The position numbers and the translations under genes were made by a program. From the NCBI GenBank assembly GCA_039586095.1, contig JBDHLB010000004.1:1-49683 (forward strand): 49,683 bases of DNA, in the 5' to 3' direction. The notes under the pieces were generated by a model. It ran no database searches and was not told where the DNA came from. It saw only the letters and a list, made by a program, of their open reading frames with translations. Source of the DNA: JBDHBD01 sp039586095 (GTDB lineage Bacteria; Gemmatimonadota; Gemmatimonadetes; Palauibacterales; Palauibacteraceae). This document shows positions 28,480 to 37,589 of this stretch, piece after piece; within the stretch, counting starts at the first letter, position 1, and the number at the start of each line of letters is the position of its first letter.

Positions 28480-29670
28480 ATGACCACGACCAAGCCCGGT
28501 AGCGGCGTCACCACAGGCCTGGAGCGACTGCTCGCCCGCGCCTGTCCCCATCTTCGTGGTGATCGGCTGGGGCTCATTGCCCACCCGGCGTCCGTGACCT
28601 CGGATCTGGTCCACGCCGCCGACGCGCTGCTGGCCTCCGGCTTCGACCTGCGTGTCCTGTTCGGACCCCAGCACGGTGTCCGTGGCGACAAGCAGGAAAA
28701 CATGATCGAGAGCGACCACTTCGTGGACAACCGGACGGGACTGCCGGTACACTCGCTGTACAGCGAGGTGCGGAAACCGACCCTTGCCATGCTTCGGGGT
28801 CTGGATGCGCTCCTGTTCGACCTCCAGGACGTCGGGGTCCGGGTCTACACATACGCGTGGACGATGGCCCTGGCGATGGAGGCGTGCCGCGAGGCGGGCG
28901 TGCGCTTTGTGGTCCTGGATCGGCCAAACCCCATCGGTGGCGTTCTCGTGGAGGGCCCCCTTCTCCGCGCCGGCTTCGAATCGTTCGTGGGTCTGCACCC
29001 CATCCCGCTGCGCCACGGTCTCACGGCGGGCGAGCTGGCGCGATGGCTCAACGCGGAACGGTCGATCGGGTGCGAGCTGGAAGTCCTCGACTGTGATGGC
29101 TGGCAGCGCACCCGGTGGGGAAACGAAACCGGGCTGCCCTGGGTGCTCCCCAGCCCCAACCTCCCCACGCTCGATTCGTGCGCGGCCTATCCCGGTATGG
29201 TCCTCCTGGAAGGAACGAATCTGTCCGAGGGCCGCGGGACCACACGCCCGTTCGAGATCTTCGGCACACCGTACCTCGAGCCCCACGTCCTGACCGAGGC
29301 GCTCGAGGCTCGCGGGCTGCCCGGAGTGCAGTTCCGACCCTGCTGGTTCGAGCCCACGTTCCACAAATACGCGGGAGCGCTGTGCGGTGGCGCCCAGATT
29401 CACGTGGCGGACCGGCACGCCTTCCGGCCGGTGGAAACAGCGGTCGCGATCCTCCGCACGGCCCGTGACCAGACTCCCGACCGGTTCCGTTGGAGGGACC
29501 CGCCGTACGAGTACGAGATCGAAAAGATGCCTATCGACATCCTGTGGGGCAGCGACCGGCTCCGATCGGAGATCGACGCCGGCGCAGAGGTCGATGAAAT
29601 CCTGGCTGGCGTCGAGGACGAGCTGTCGACATGGAGCCGAGAAACGGCCGAATATCGCGTATACGACTGA
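28480..29670 (+). CDS. namZ: DUF1343 exo-beta-N-acetylmuramidase (NamZ-like)
   Basis: 396 residues from ATG 28480 (AGGA upstream). DUF1343 hallmarks: GDRLGLIAHPASVT, LFGPQHGVRGDKQENM, PVHSLYSEVRKPT, LLFDLQDVGVRVYTYAWTM, VVLDRPNPIGG, LPWVLPSPNLPTLDS and LEGTNLSEGRGTTRPFEIFG. The founding member, NamZ of Bacillus, releases terminal MurNAc from peptidoglycan fragments. Members are often exported, but this start gives no signal peptide, so a cytoplasmic location is possible. Together with nagB at 45167 and GH4 at 43735 it suggests cell-wall sugar salvage. The gene symbol is by family. Confidence 0.88.
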   Translation: MTTTKPGSGVTTGLERLLARACPHLRGDRLGLIAHPASVTSDLVHAADALLASGFDLRVLFGPQHGVRGDKQENMIESDHFVDNRTGLPVHSLYSEVRKPTLAMLRGLDALLFDLQDVGVRVYTYAWTMALAMEACREAGVRFVVLDRPNPIGGVLVEGPLLRAGFESFVGLHPIPLRHGLTAGELARWLNAERSIGCELEVLDCDGWQRTRWGNETGLPWVLPSPNLPTLDSCAAYPGMVLLEGTNLSEGRGTTRPFEIFGTPYLEPHVLTEALEARGLPGVQFRPCWFEPTFHKYAGALCGGAQIHVADRHAFRPVETAVAILRTARDQTPDRFRWRDPPYEYEIEKMPIDILWGSDRLRSEIDAGAEVDEILAGVEDELSTWSRETAEYRVYD

Positions 29671-29836
29671 GGCCTGAACAAGCCGACGATCGAGCTCGTA
29701 CCCGTCTTCAAGGCGTCTGGCACTTCGGCCGCCTCGCAGGCGCGACACTCCCCACCCAACGCCCCACGGTGATATCTTCGGCGACTCGACCGCCGCGATT
29801 CGACCGCGCTGACTGATCGCGCCCCCGCGGACGCTT

Positions 29837-31309
29837 ATGCCTCGACGGCCACGACAAGGCGTACCACCCGACCCGCGAGAGGTCGCACGACCCGACCCGC
29901 GAGAGGTCGCGAGACCCGTCCCAAGGGGGAAGTCGTTCGACCGCTCGATCGTCGAGGGCCCCATCCCCTCCGCAGTCTGGAAACTGGCCTGGCCGACCAT
30001 GCTCCAGAACGTGATCGGCGGGCTCCAGGGCATCGTCGATCACGTGATGGTGGGCAATTTCGTCGGCTACACGGGGAACGCCGCCATCGGGGTGTCGTGG
30101 CAGATCTTCCTCGTCGTGATGGTGTTCATCGGCTCGCTGTTCACCGGAATGGGGGTGCTGGTCGCTCGCTTCGCGGGCGCCGACGAGGCGGAGCAGGTCA
30201 ACCGGACCGTTCACCAGGCGTTTCTCACCGCCGCGGCCCTTTCGCTGGGTGTGCTCGCGCCGATCGGGTATATCCTCGCGCCCTCGCTGCTGGACCTGGT
30301 GAACGCCGCGCCGGAGGTACAGGCCGAGGCGCTCCCGTACCTGCGGATCATGTTCGTGTTCAGCTTCGGGATGATGGTGTTCTTCATGCTGGGCGGGGCG
30401 CTCCGCTCGGCCGGCGACGCCCGCACCCCGCTCCGCCTCGGGATCGTCCTGACGATCCTCAATGTCGTGCTGAACGTGACGCTCATCGCGGGCCTGGGGC
30501 CGGTTCCCGCGTTTGGAACGGCGGGCGCCGCGATGGGCACGGTCATCGCGGGCGGCATCATGACCGTGTACGCGACGTGGGCGCTCTTCTCCGGCCGTTG
30601 GGTCGTCGCCCTCAGCCGAAGCATGAGCTTTCGACCCGATTGGAAGATCATTCGCCAGCTGTTCCGCTTCGGTCTTCCGGCGGGCTTCCAGGGCGTAGCC
30701 ATGAACGTCGGCGGGGTCATCCTCCTGCGGTTCGTCGGCTCGCTCCAGCAGAGCGCGGAGGCGCAGGCCGCGTACGCCGTCGGCTACACGGAGCTGTTCT
30801 CCCTCATCACCTGGACCTCTGTCGGGCTGATGGGCGCGACCGCGGCCATCGCGGGCCAGAACCTGGGAGCCGGCAAGCCCGAGCGATCGATCCACGCGGT
30901 CCATGTCGCGTCGAGAATCGGCCTCGTGCTCGCGTTCTTCATCGGCCTCCTGTTTATCACGATTCCACGAGTGTTGCTCGGCGTGTTCGGGATGGATGAT
31001 CCGGTGGTGGTCGACATTGGCGTGCAGCTGCTGGCGTTCCTCAGTGCGTCGGGCCTCTTCATCACAGTCGCGCTCGCGTACACGGGCGGCCTGCAGGGAA
31101 CCGGAGACACACGCAGTCCGCTTTACATCTCGCTCGTGTCGCAGATCGCGGTTCCCCTCGGCCTGTGTGCGATCATCCAGGCGGTGTGGGGTCTGCAACC
31201 GCACCACATCTGGCTGGCGATCCTGCTCGGGCATATAACGCGCTGCTCGCTGAGCGTGCTTCGATTCCGCCAGGGGAAGTGGCGCGACATCGAGGTGAGC
31301 ATCGGGTAG
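29837..31309 (+). CDS. MATE-family multidrug/solute efflux transporter
   Basis: 490 residues with about twelve membrane segments. MATE features: an N-terminal SAVWKLAWPTMLQNVIGGL, VDHVMVGNFVG, and in the second half IAGQNLGAGKPERSI and GGLQGTGDTRSPLY. Such proteins export drugs or metabolites using a Na+ or H+ gradient. The N-terminus has an unusual Pro/Arg-rich extension with two copies of DPREVARP, encoded by a 24-bp tandem repeat; the ribosome binding site before ATG 29837 is weak, so the extension might not be translated, but no better start lies between it and the first membrane segment. Confidence 0.9.
   Translation: MPRRPRQGVPPDPREVARPDPREVARPVPRGKSFDRSIVEGPIPSAVWKLAWPTMLQNVIGGLQGIVDHVMVGNFVGYTGNAAIGVSWQIFLVVMVFIGSLFTGMGVLVARFAGADEAEQVNRTVHQAFLTAAALSLGVLAPIGYILAPSLLDLVNAAPEVQAEALPYLRIMFVFSFGMMVFFMLGGALRSAGDARTPLRLGIVLTILNVVLNVTLIAGLGPVPAFGTAGAAMGTVIAGGIMTVYATWALFSGRWVVALSRSMSFRPDWKIIRQLFRFGLPAGFQGVAMNVGGVILLRFVGSLQQSAEAQAAYAVGYTELFSLITWTSVGLMGATAAIAGQNLGAGKPERSIHAVHVASRIGLVLAFFIGLLFITIPRVLLGVFGMDDPVVVDIGVQLLAFLSASGLFITVALAYTGGLQGTGDTRSPLYISLVSQIAVPLGLCAIIQAVWGLQPHHIWLAILLGHITRCSLSVLRFRQGKWRDIEVSIG
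29867..29910. repeat. 24-bp tandem repeat inside the MATE gene N-terminus
   Basis: CCCGACCCGCGAGAGGTCGC occurs at 29867-29886 and 29891-29910, giving two copies of the peptide DPREVARP ahead of the first membrane segment. In frame, 8 residues per unit. Confidence 0.85.
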
Positions 31310-31369
31310 GCAGTTCAGGCGAGGACGTCTCTGACACGGCACACGAGGCAGCACGACGGGAGATTCCAT

Positions 31370-32953
31370 ATGCATTCTGGCACACGATCGCGCTCGAGCC
31401 TGTCCGCTCTCATCGCTGCGATCGCCGCTTCGACGCTCTGTGCGGGGCTCGCGCCCGCGGCCGCGCGTGCCCAGTCCTACCCCACCGACGATCCGGTCAT
31501 TCGGAGCATGTGGGCGGAAGGCATGGAGAATTCGCAGACCGCGCGGCTCGCGCAGGCGCTGATGGATTCCATCGGTCCCCGATTGGCCGGCTCGCCGGGC
31601 TTCGAAGCCTCGGGCGACTGGCTGCTCGCCCTGTACGACCGTTGGGGCGTGTCGGCGCGCAAGGAAGAGTACGGCACGTGGCGTGGTTGGCGGCAGGGAG
31701 CGCTGCACGTCGACCTTATAGCGCCGCGTGCGCAGACGCTCGAAGCGGAGCTTCTCGCCTGGAGTCCCGGGACGGATGGGCCGGCGGAGGGTGAGGTCGT
31801 GTTGCCTCCCGCGGGCCTGAACCCGGAAACGGCCCCCGCCTGGCTGGCCGACGTGCGGGGCAAGTTCGTGCTGGCTTCCCCACCCGAACCGATGTGCCGC
31901 GCGCCGCAGGAACTGGAGCGTTTCGCACGGGAGACGACGGTCGAGCGGGTGAACGCGCAGCGCCGCGCGTTGGCGAGCGAGTGGAACGAGCGACTGCGGG
32001 GGCTTGGGGGCCTCGGGGCTCTTATTCAGGCAGCCGATCAGGGCGGCGCACTCGGAATCCTGACGTCCGAGTGGTCCGGCGGTTGGGGCGTGAACAAAGT
32101 CTTTTTCGCGCCGACGCGACAGGGGGTCGGCATCGACGTGTCTTGCGAGGACTACGGCCTTCTGTTCCGGCTGGCCGACAACGGGCAGGGTCCGCGTCTG
32201 CGGGTGCACGCCGAAGCGGAAGACCTCGGCGAGGTGCCGCAGTTCAACATCATCGCCGAGCTTCGAGGAACGGAGCGACCCGACGAGTACGTCCTCCTCT
32301 CGGCGCACCTCGACTCGTGGCACGCTGCGACGGGAGCCACCGACAACGGGACGGGCACGATCACGATGTTGGAGGCGATGCGCATCTTGAAGGCTACCTA
32401 TCCTCAGCCGAAGCGCACCATCCTGGTGGGTCATTGGGGGGCCGAGGAGATGGGGCTCATCGGGTCGCGCGCTTTCGCCGAAGACCACCCCGAGGTGCTG
32501 GACGGCCTGCAGGCGGCGTTCAACCAGGACAACGGCACGTGGCGAATCGAGCGGATCGAAGGACAGGGCTTTCAGTACGCGGAAGCATACATCGGACGCT
32601 GGATGGGACTCGTGCCCAGCGAGATCAGCGGTCACATCGCGCTGGAGTTCCCGGGCTCGCAGGAGAATCGCGGCAGCGATCACTCCTCGTTCGTGTGCAA
32701 CGGCGCCCCTGCCTTCCGGCTTCAATCCGCCTACGACGAATACCGTCAGTATACGTGGCACACGAACCGCGACACGTATGACAAGATCGTGTTCGACGAC
32801 CTCAAGGAGAACGCGACGCTGGCCGCGATGCTGGCCTACGCGGCCTCGGAGGAACCGCAGCGGTTTCCGCGGGATCGAGCCACGCTCACTGACCCCGAGT
32901 CGGGTCGAGAGCGGGCGTGGATGCGGTGTGGGCGCGCAAGGAGAAGTCCGTAG
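31370..32953 (+). CDS. Secreted M28-family zinc aminopeptidase
   Basis: 527 residues with a signal peptide (LIAAIAASTLCAGLAPAAARAQ). The M28 metal ligands are visible in order: His in LLSAHLDSWH, bridging Asp in GATDNGTG, Glu pair in GAEEMGLIG, Asp in FNQDNGTW and His in YTWHTNRDTYD. Between the N-terminus and the catalytic part lies a PA-like insert. It probably removes N-terminal residues from peptides outside the cytoplasm. GGGAG seven bases before the ATG supports the start. It follows the MATE gene by 60 bp. Confidence 0.92.
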   Translation: MHSGTRSRSSLSALIAAIAASTLCAGLAPAAARAQSYPTDDPVIRSMWAEGMENSQTARLAQALMDSIGPRLAGSPGFEASGDWLLALYDRWGVSARKEEYGTWRGWRQGALHVDLIAPRAQTLEAELLAWSPGTDGPAEGEVVLPPAGLNPETAPAWLADVRGKFVLASPPEPMCRAPQELERFARETTVERVNAQRRALASEWNERLRGLGGLGALIQAADQGGALGILTSEWSGGWGVNKVFFAPTRQGVGIDVSCEDYGLLFRLADNGQGPRLRVHAEAEDLGEVPQFNIIAELRGTERPDEYVLLSAHLDSWHAATGATDNGTGTITMLEAMRILKATYPQPKRTILVGHWGAEEMGLIGSRAFAEDHPEVLDGLQAAFNQDNGTWRIERIEGQGFQYAEAYIGRWMGLVPSEISGHIALEFPGSQENRGSDHSSFVCNGAPAFRLQSAYDEYRQYTWHTNRDTYDKIVFDDLKENATLAAMLAYAASEEPQRFPRDRATLTDPESGRERAWMRCGRARRSP

Positions 32954-32984
32954 GAAGAAGTCCGTCAGAAGGAGCTGAGCTCAG

Positions 32985-33407
32985 TTACTCCCCGCGCGCA
33001 GGTTCCAGCGGCACGAACAGATTGAGACGGCCACCGTCGAAGCGGACCCGCCTGACCACGGTCACGAATCCCCGCATCACGATGCGGAGCGTCCCCTCCA
33101 CGTACCGGCGGGTGACACTTCCCCCGGCTCTGGGGCCTGCCACCAACGCCTCACGCTCTTCCATGTCGAACTCGTAGTCGACCGGCGCCGTGCCCAGCGA
33201 GAACTCCTCCTCCTCGAACGAGCCCACGTCCACCTCGGCGTAGATCCCGTGGGCGCCGCCCTTCATCTCCACTTGCCCCCGCCGCTGGAGAAACACTTCC
33301 GCACCGACCGGGTCGGTATCGACCGTCACTCTTTGGGTCGCCACGCAACCCGCCAGCAGGAACAGGCCGGGCAACAGGATCAGCCAGCATCTGCGCTCGA
33401 ATCTCAT
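32985..33407 (-). CDS. Small lipoprotein, PEGA-like
   Basis: 140 residues. Signal with lipobox LLAGC (Cys near residue 20; FLLAGCVATQRVTVDTDPVG). TVDTDPVGAEVFLQRRGQ resembles the start of PEGA-type beta domains that decorate outer-membrane or secreted proteins. The C-terminus GFVTVVRRVRFDGGRLNLFV ends in a beta-like stretch. GGAGG is six bases before ATG 33407. No partner gene is evident; convergent with the M28 peptidase and divergent from the Tat epimerase. Function unknown. Confidence 0.78.
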   Translation of the reverse strand: MRFERRCWLILLPGLFLLAGCVATQRVTVDTDPVGAEVFLQRRGQVEMKGGAHGIYAEVDVGSFEEEEFSLGTAPVDYEFDMEEREALVAGPRAGGSVTRRYVEGTLRIVMRGFVTVVRRVRFDGGRLNLFVPLEPARGE

Positions 33408-33635
33408 CGTTCGCCTCCGTCCGCTCGCTCGCGCTCCAATAGGATGACGCGGCAATCATGCCACACGTAACGTGGGCCAGGCGCCGACACCAGATCCTGG
33501 GGTCCGGGAGGTAATGAAGGTCGTCGCAGGATGTCGTATTGTAGGACGCGGGTGTCTGGGGCGAGAGCCACCTGCGGCCCGAAGGCCCGAACCGCGGCTG
33601 CTCCAAACCTCCACACCTGGAAAGAATGGGACGAC

Positions 33636-34814
33636 ATGTCGACCAACCGAAGAGATTTCCTGAAGCTCACCGCCGCAGCGGGTGGCGCCCTCGGCGTCGG
33701 CCTGATCCCCGGAACGGGGCGGGCGAGTGACGGGCCCACCGGGCGCGGGCGATCGACTGCAGATCGGCCGGGTCCAACGGATCGGCCTCCTTCACCTCTC
33801 CGCATTCTCATCCTGGGCGGCACCAGTTTCATCGGGCCCCACCAGGTCAGTTACGCCCTCGAACGCGGCCACACCATCACGCTGTTCAACCGCGGACGCA
33901 CGAACACGCATCTCTTTCCGGAGGTGGAGAAGCTCAAGGGAGATCGCAGCGGGGACCTCCAGGCACTCGAGGGCCGCACGTGGGATGTCGTGATCGACAA
34001 CTCGGCCTCGAACCCCGACTGGGTGCGGATGAGCGCCCGGCTGCTGACGGATTCGGTGGACCGGTACTTCTACGTCTCTTCGAGATCGGCCTACTCCGAT
34101 ACGAGCCGGATTCCGATGACCGCCGACGCGCCGATCTTCACCCACGAGGCGGCTGGCGTGGATCAGGGCACCCCGACTGCCGAGCTTCCCTACGGTCTCC
34201 GCAAAGCGATGTCGGAGCGCGAGGCCATGGAGGCGTTCCCGGGCAGGGCCGCCATCTTCCGACCCGGCCTGATCATCGGCCCGCGGGACGAGTCGGATCG
34301 TTTCACATACTGGCCGGTCCGTATCCATCGTGGCGGCGAGGTGTTGGCCCCCGGAGATGGATCGGACCCCTGTCAGATCATCGACGCCCGAGATTTCTCG
34401 GAGTGGATGATCCGGATGGCGGAAGACGGCCACACGGGCGTGTTCAACGTAGTGGGACCGGCCACGCCTCGCCCCATGGCCGAACTGCTGTACGGGATCC
34501 GGGCCGTCACGACGGCCGAGACGACGTTCACTTGGGTGGACACCGATTTCCTGCTCGAGAACGAAGTGCGTCCCTACGCCGACCTGCCCGTGTGGCTGCC
34601 GCCGCGGGACGGATACGAGGGCTTCGCGCGGTTCGACATGTCACCGGAGGTGGCGCTGGGCCTCACATTCCGTCCACTCGCGGTGACCGCCGGAGACACG
34701 CTCGAGTACCACTTCTCGCGATCGCCCGAGCGGCAGGCGGATCTGCGAGCGGGACTGTCCGCCGAGCGGGAAGCCGAGATTCTGACCGCCTGGCACGCAC
34801 GCCAGGGCGCATAG
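33636..34814 (+). CDS. Tat-exported NAD-dependent epimerase/dehydratase-like protein
   Basis: 392 residues. Twin-arginine signal NRRDFLKLTAAAGGALGVG, then after a Pro-rich linker the Rossmann motif LILGGTSFIGPHQVSYALERGH. RPGLIIGPRDESDRFTYW and the C-terminal NVVGPATPRP are typical of extended SDR epimerases. The usual YxxxK is present only as YGLRK after PTAELP. Export of an NAD-binding enzyme with cofactor bound would fit the Tat route. The substrate is unknown. Convergent with the PQQ dehydrogenase, 19 bp apart. Confidence 0.85.
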   Translation: MSTNRRDFLKLTAAAGGALGVGLIPGTGRASDGPTGRGRSTADRPGPTDRPPSPLRILILGGTSFIGPHQVSYALERGHTITLFNRGRTNTHLFPEVEKLKGDRSGDLQALEGRTWDVVIDNSASNPDWVRMSARLLTDSVDRYFYVSSRSAYSDTSRIPMTADAPIFTHEAAGVDQGTPTAELPYGLRKAMSEREAMEAFPGRAAIFRPGLIIGPRDESDRFTYWPVRIHRGGEVLAPGDGSDPCQIIDARDFSEWMIRMAEDGHTGVFNVVGPATPRPMAELLYGIRAVTTAETTFTWVDTDFLLENEVRPYADLPVWLPPRDGYEGFARFDMSPEVALGLTFRPLAVTAGDTLEYHFSRSPERQADLRAGLSAEREAEILTAWHARQGA

Positions 34815-34833
34815 CTCGGCTTTCTGCCGGACG

Positions 34834-36981
34834 TCAGCCTCCATGCGATGTCTCGGTATTCGCCATCTCTGCGTCTGCCGTCTGCGTCTCGGATGCGGCT
34901 TCCCGCGCGCGGGACAGAACGTAGCTCTGGATCTGGCGCACCTGTTCCGGTGAAAGCACGTCGCCATGCGCCGGCATACCGAGCGCCTGGCGCGCGCCCC
35001 CCAGCACGATCGCCTCGAACAGCCCGTGCGTCTCGGCTGTGCTTCGTCGGAGGTCGGGAATCCCGCCCGCACTGATCACGTCGACGCCATGGCAGCGCTG
35101 GCAATAGAGCGCGTAGAGCTCCTCCCCTTCCTCTACATCGGCGGGCGCTGTGAGCTGGAACGTTGGCGCCGCGATCGGGGGGAGCGGCGGTTCCGCGGGT
35201 GGCAGGGTCGCGGAACCGTTCAGCCGGAAAGCCATGATCCGGCTCGGCCCAACCTCGCCCGCGCCGAGCGGCGTATTGAACAGGACCTCGGGTCCACCCC
35301 ACCCCGCCAGCACCGCGACGTGTTGGACGCCATCCACCGTGTAGGTGATCGGCGCGGCCCCAATGCCTGTCTCGCCGTCGAACGCCCACAGCAGCTCGCC
35401 GTCTGTCGCCCGATAGGCGCGCAGCGTGCCGTCCGCGCGGCCCTGAAACACGAGGTTGCCGGCCGTACTGAGCGTCCCGCCGCTAAGCGGATTCGGCTGC
35501 TCCACGCGCCAGACTTCCCGGCCCGCTACCGGGTCCCACGCGACGAGCCGGCCAGACGGATCCTGGCCGCCTTCGAAGTCCAGTTCATCCCAATCCAGGC
35601 CAATATTGTAGTGCGCCCGATCGTAGCTCCACTCGTCGTCCACGGCGTGCGGGAAGTCGTGATCGTACACCGGGAAGTAGACGAGCCCCGTGCCCGGATT
35701 GAACGACATCGGGTGCCAGTTGTGCGCGCCGTTGGGTCCGGGCGCGACGAACGTCGAACCGGCGAGGTCCCGAGCCGCGGTCGACTCGATCGGGCGGCCA
35801 TCCTCACCCATCCCTTCCGCCCACGTGATCTCGGTGAACGGCGTGCCCGACAGAAACTCTCCGGTCTCGCGATCCAGGACGTAGAAGAACCCGTTCTTGG
35901 GCGCCTGCATGATGACCCGGCGTTCTCGGCCCTCGATCTCCAGCTCGGCCAGCATGAGCGGCTGCGTCGCCGTGTAGTCCCAGTTGTCGCCCGGCGTGGT
36001 CTGGTAGTGCCACACGTACTCACCGTCCTCGGCGCGCACGGCCAGGATGGAGGACAGGAACAGGTTGTCGCCACCGTCCGGGCTCCGGATGCGGGAGTAC
36101 CAGGGCGACCCGTTGCCGACCCCGATGTAGACGTAGTCGAGCTCGGGATCGTAGACGATGGCATCCCACGCCGTTCCCCCACCGCCAGCGCTCCACCACT
36201 CGCCGCTCCAGGTCTCGGCTGCAGCCTCGAGCGCCTCGGATTCGAAGCCTTCGGCCGGATTCCCCGGGACCGTGTAGACGCGCCACGCCATCTCACCCGT
36301 CTCGGCATCATAGGCCGACACGTAGCCGCGAACGCCGAACTCCGCCCCGCCGTTGCCGATCAGGACGCGGCCCCTGGCGATCCTCGGCGCGCCGGTGATG
36401 GTGTACGCGGACCCTTCCGGTGTGGTCTTGGTCTCCCAAACGAGCTCGCCGGTTTCGGCGGTGACCGCCACGAGCCGCCCGTCCAGCGTGCCCGCGTAGA
36501 CCTTTCCCCGGTAGAACGCGGGACCGCGGTTGACCGCGTCGCAGCACGCCCAGCGGGCATGCCCTCGCGGCACCTGCGGGTCGTACGTCCACAGCAGCTC
36601 TCCCGTTGCGGCGTTCAGGGCGTAGATGATGCTCCACGTACCGGTGGCGTAAAGGACACCGTCTTTCACCAGGGGCGTGCCCTCGAGCCCACGCTTGTGA
36701 CCCAGGTCGTGCGACCAGGCGAGCCCGAGCCGTCCCACCGTCTGCTCGCTGATCTCTGTAAGCGGACTGAACCGCTGCTCGCTGTAGGTACGTCCATAGG
36801 TCAACCAGTTCGCTTCGTCCGCGTCCGCGCTGGCCAGCACCGCGTCGTCCACAGAGCTGCCGCCGGCGGGAAGGACTGTGGCGTCTCTGGAATCCGTCGG
36901 GGCGCAGGCCGCGAGCCAGAGGAGGATCGTGGCAGGGCCGAGAAAAGCGAGGAACCTGAGAACGGAGGTCAGGCGAGGCAT
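34834..36981 (-). CDS. PQQ-dependent alcohol dehydrogenase with C-terminal cytochrome c (quinohaemoprotein)
   Basis: 715 residues; lipobox LAACAP near residue 26. The eight-bladed propeller carries tryptophan-docking repeats (TGELLWTYD, TGELVWETK) and the adjacent-cysteine pair ACC in HARWACCDAVNRG that lies over PQQ. Metal-site region GDNWDYTATQP has Thr where lanthanide enzymes have Asp, pointing to a Ca-type enzyme. A cytochrome c domain at the C-terminus has CQRCH and a downstream Met (LGMPAHGDVLSPEQV). The enzyme oxidises alcohols in the periplasm and passes electrons to its haem. AGGAG seven bases before ATG 36981 fixes the start. Confidence 0.93.
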   Translation of the reverse strand: MPRLTSVLRFLAFLGPATILLWLAACAPTDSRDATVLPAGGSSVDDAVLASADADEANWLTYGRTYSEQRFSPLTEISEQTVGRLGLAWSHDLGHKRGLEGTPLVKDGVLYATGTWSIIYALNAATGELLWTYDPQVPRGHARWACCDAVNRGPAFYRGKVYAGTLDGRLVAVTAETGELVWETKTTPEGSAYTITGAPRIARGRVLIGNGGAEFGVRGYVSAYDAETGEMAWRVYTVPGNPAEGFESEALEAAAETWSGEWWSAGGGGTAWDAIVYDPELDYVYIGVGNGSPWYSRIRSPDGGDNLFLSSILAVRAEDGEYVWHYQTTPGDNWDYTATQPLMLAELEIEGRERRVIMQAPKNGFFYVLDRETGEFLSGTPFTEITWAEGMGEDGRPIESTAARDLAGSTFVAPGPNGAHNWHPMSFNPGTGLVYFPVYDHDFPHAVDDEWSYDRAHYNIGLDWDELDFEGGQDPSGRLVAWDPVAGREVWRVEQPNPLSGGTLSTAGNLVFQGRADGTLRAYRATDGELLWAFDGETGIGAAPITYTVDGVQHVAVLAGWGGPEVLFNTPLGAGEVGPSRIMAFRLNGSATLPPAEPPLPPIAAPTFQLTAPADVEEGEELYALYCQRCHGVDVISAGGIPDLRRSTAETHGLFEAIVLGGARQALGMPAHGDVLSPEQVRQIQSYVLSRAREAASETQTADAEMANTETSHGG

Positions 36982-37160
36982 CGCGTCGCTCCTGGAGTGG
37001 GATGGATTCTGGAGTTCGGGCACGCCGAGTCTACGCTGGTAGCGCGGAGCGGCGCAAATCGCACTCGAAAGAAAGAGCCCCGCGCACGCGGCGATCCTCC
37101 CGGTCCAGCCCCCGAGCCCACGTTGCGGGTAAACTCAATGAATGAACTGGGGAAGCTTGC

Positions 37161-37385
37161 TCAGTCTCCCAAGATTTTATGGAAGGCGACGTTGATCGAT
37201 TCGATCATCCACTCGGCCTCCCGTCTCTCATCCGAACCCTTCGGGAACTGATAAGGGTCGAGTTCCGCGAGCTTCTTCTGGTGAGCCCGGGTCACGACAT
37301 CGCGAGATGCATCCGGCTCGAGACCGAGGAAGTGGTAGTACGGGGCCAAACCCTCTCGGGTATCGTCGATTCTCCCCATTCTCAT
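37161..37385 (-). CDS. Small J-domain-like protein lacking the HPD motif
   Basis: 74 residues from ATG 37385 (ATG 37379 also possible). The pattern APYYHFLGLEPDASRDVV, then AHQKKLAELDPYQF and IESINVAFHKIL matches the helix order of a DnaJ J-domain, but the HPD tripeptide that stimulates DnaK ATPase is replaced by LDPYQFPKG. It is therefore unlikely to act as an ordinary co-chaperone. The frame is open further upstream without conserved sequence. Divergent from the BP74-like lipoprotein. The ribosome binding site is weak. Confidence 0.55.
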   Translation of the reverse strand: MRMGRIDDTREGLAPYYHFLGLEPDASRDVVTRAHQKKLAELDPYQFPKGSDERREAEWMIESINVAFHKILGD

Positions 37386-37589
37386 CTTTCCAGACCGGTT
37401 CCAGACCTTCCTTTGCAAGCTACCGAATCGGTTCGGTCCGGTGTAGACCGCTGGTGTCCGGGACTTTGTCCCTGGTGAGTCAAACAGAGGTCCGTATCGA
37501 GTTCGACCCGGAGATACCGCCCCCGCTCGAGAACCGGTCCACTGCCGCGCGTGGCGCAACAATCTGCCTCGCGAAACGTACTGCAGGTC

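Noticed and set aside
29708..32761. Very long antisense reading frame opposite the MATE and M28 genes
   Set aside because: The plus-strand MATE and M28 proteins have clear family motifs; the antisense frame has none and is explained by high GC content.
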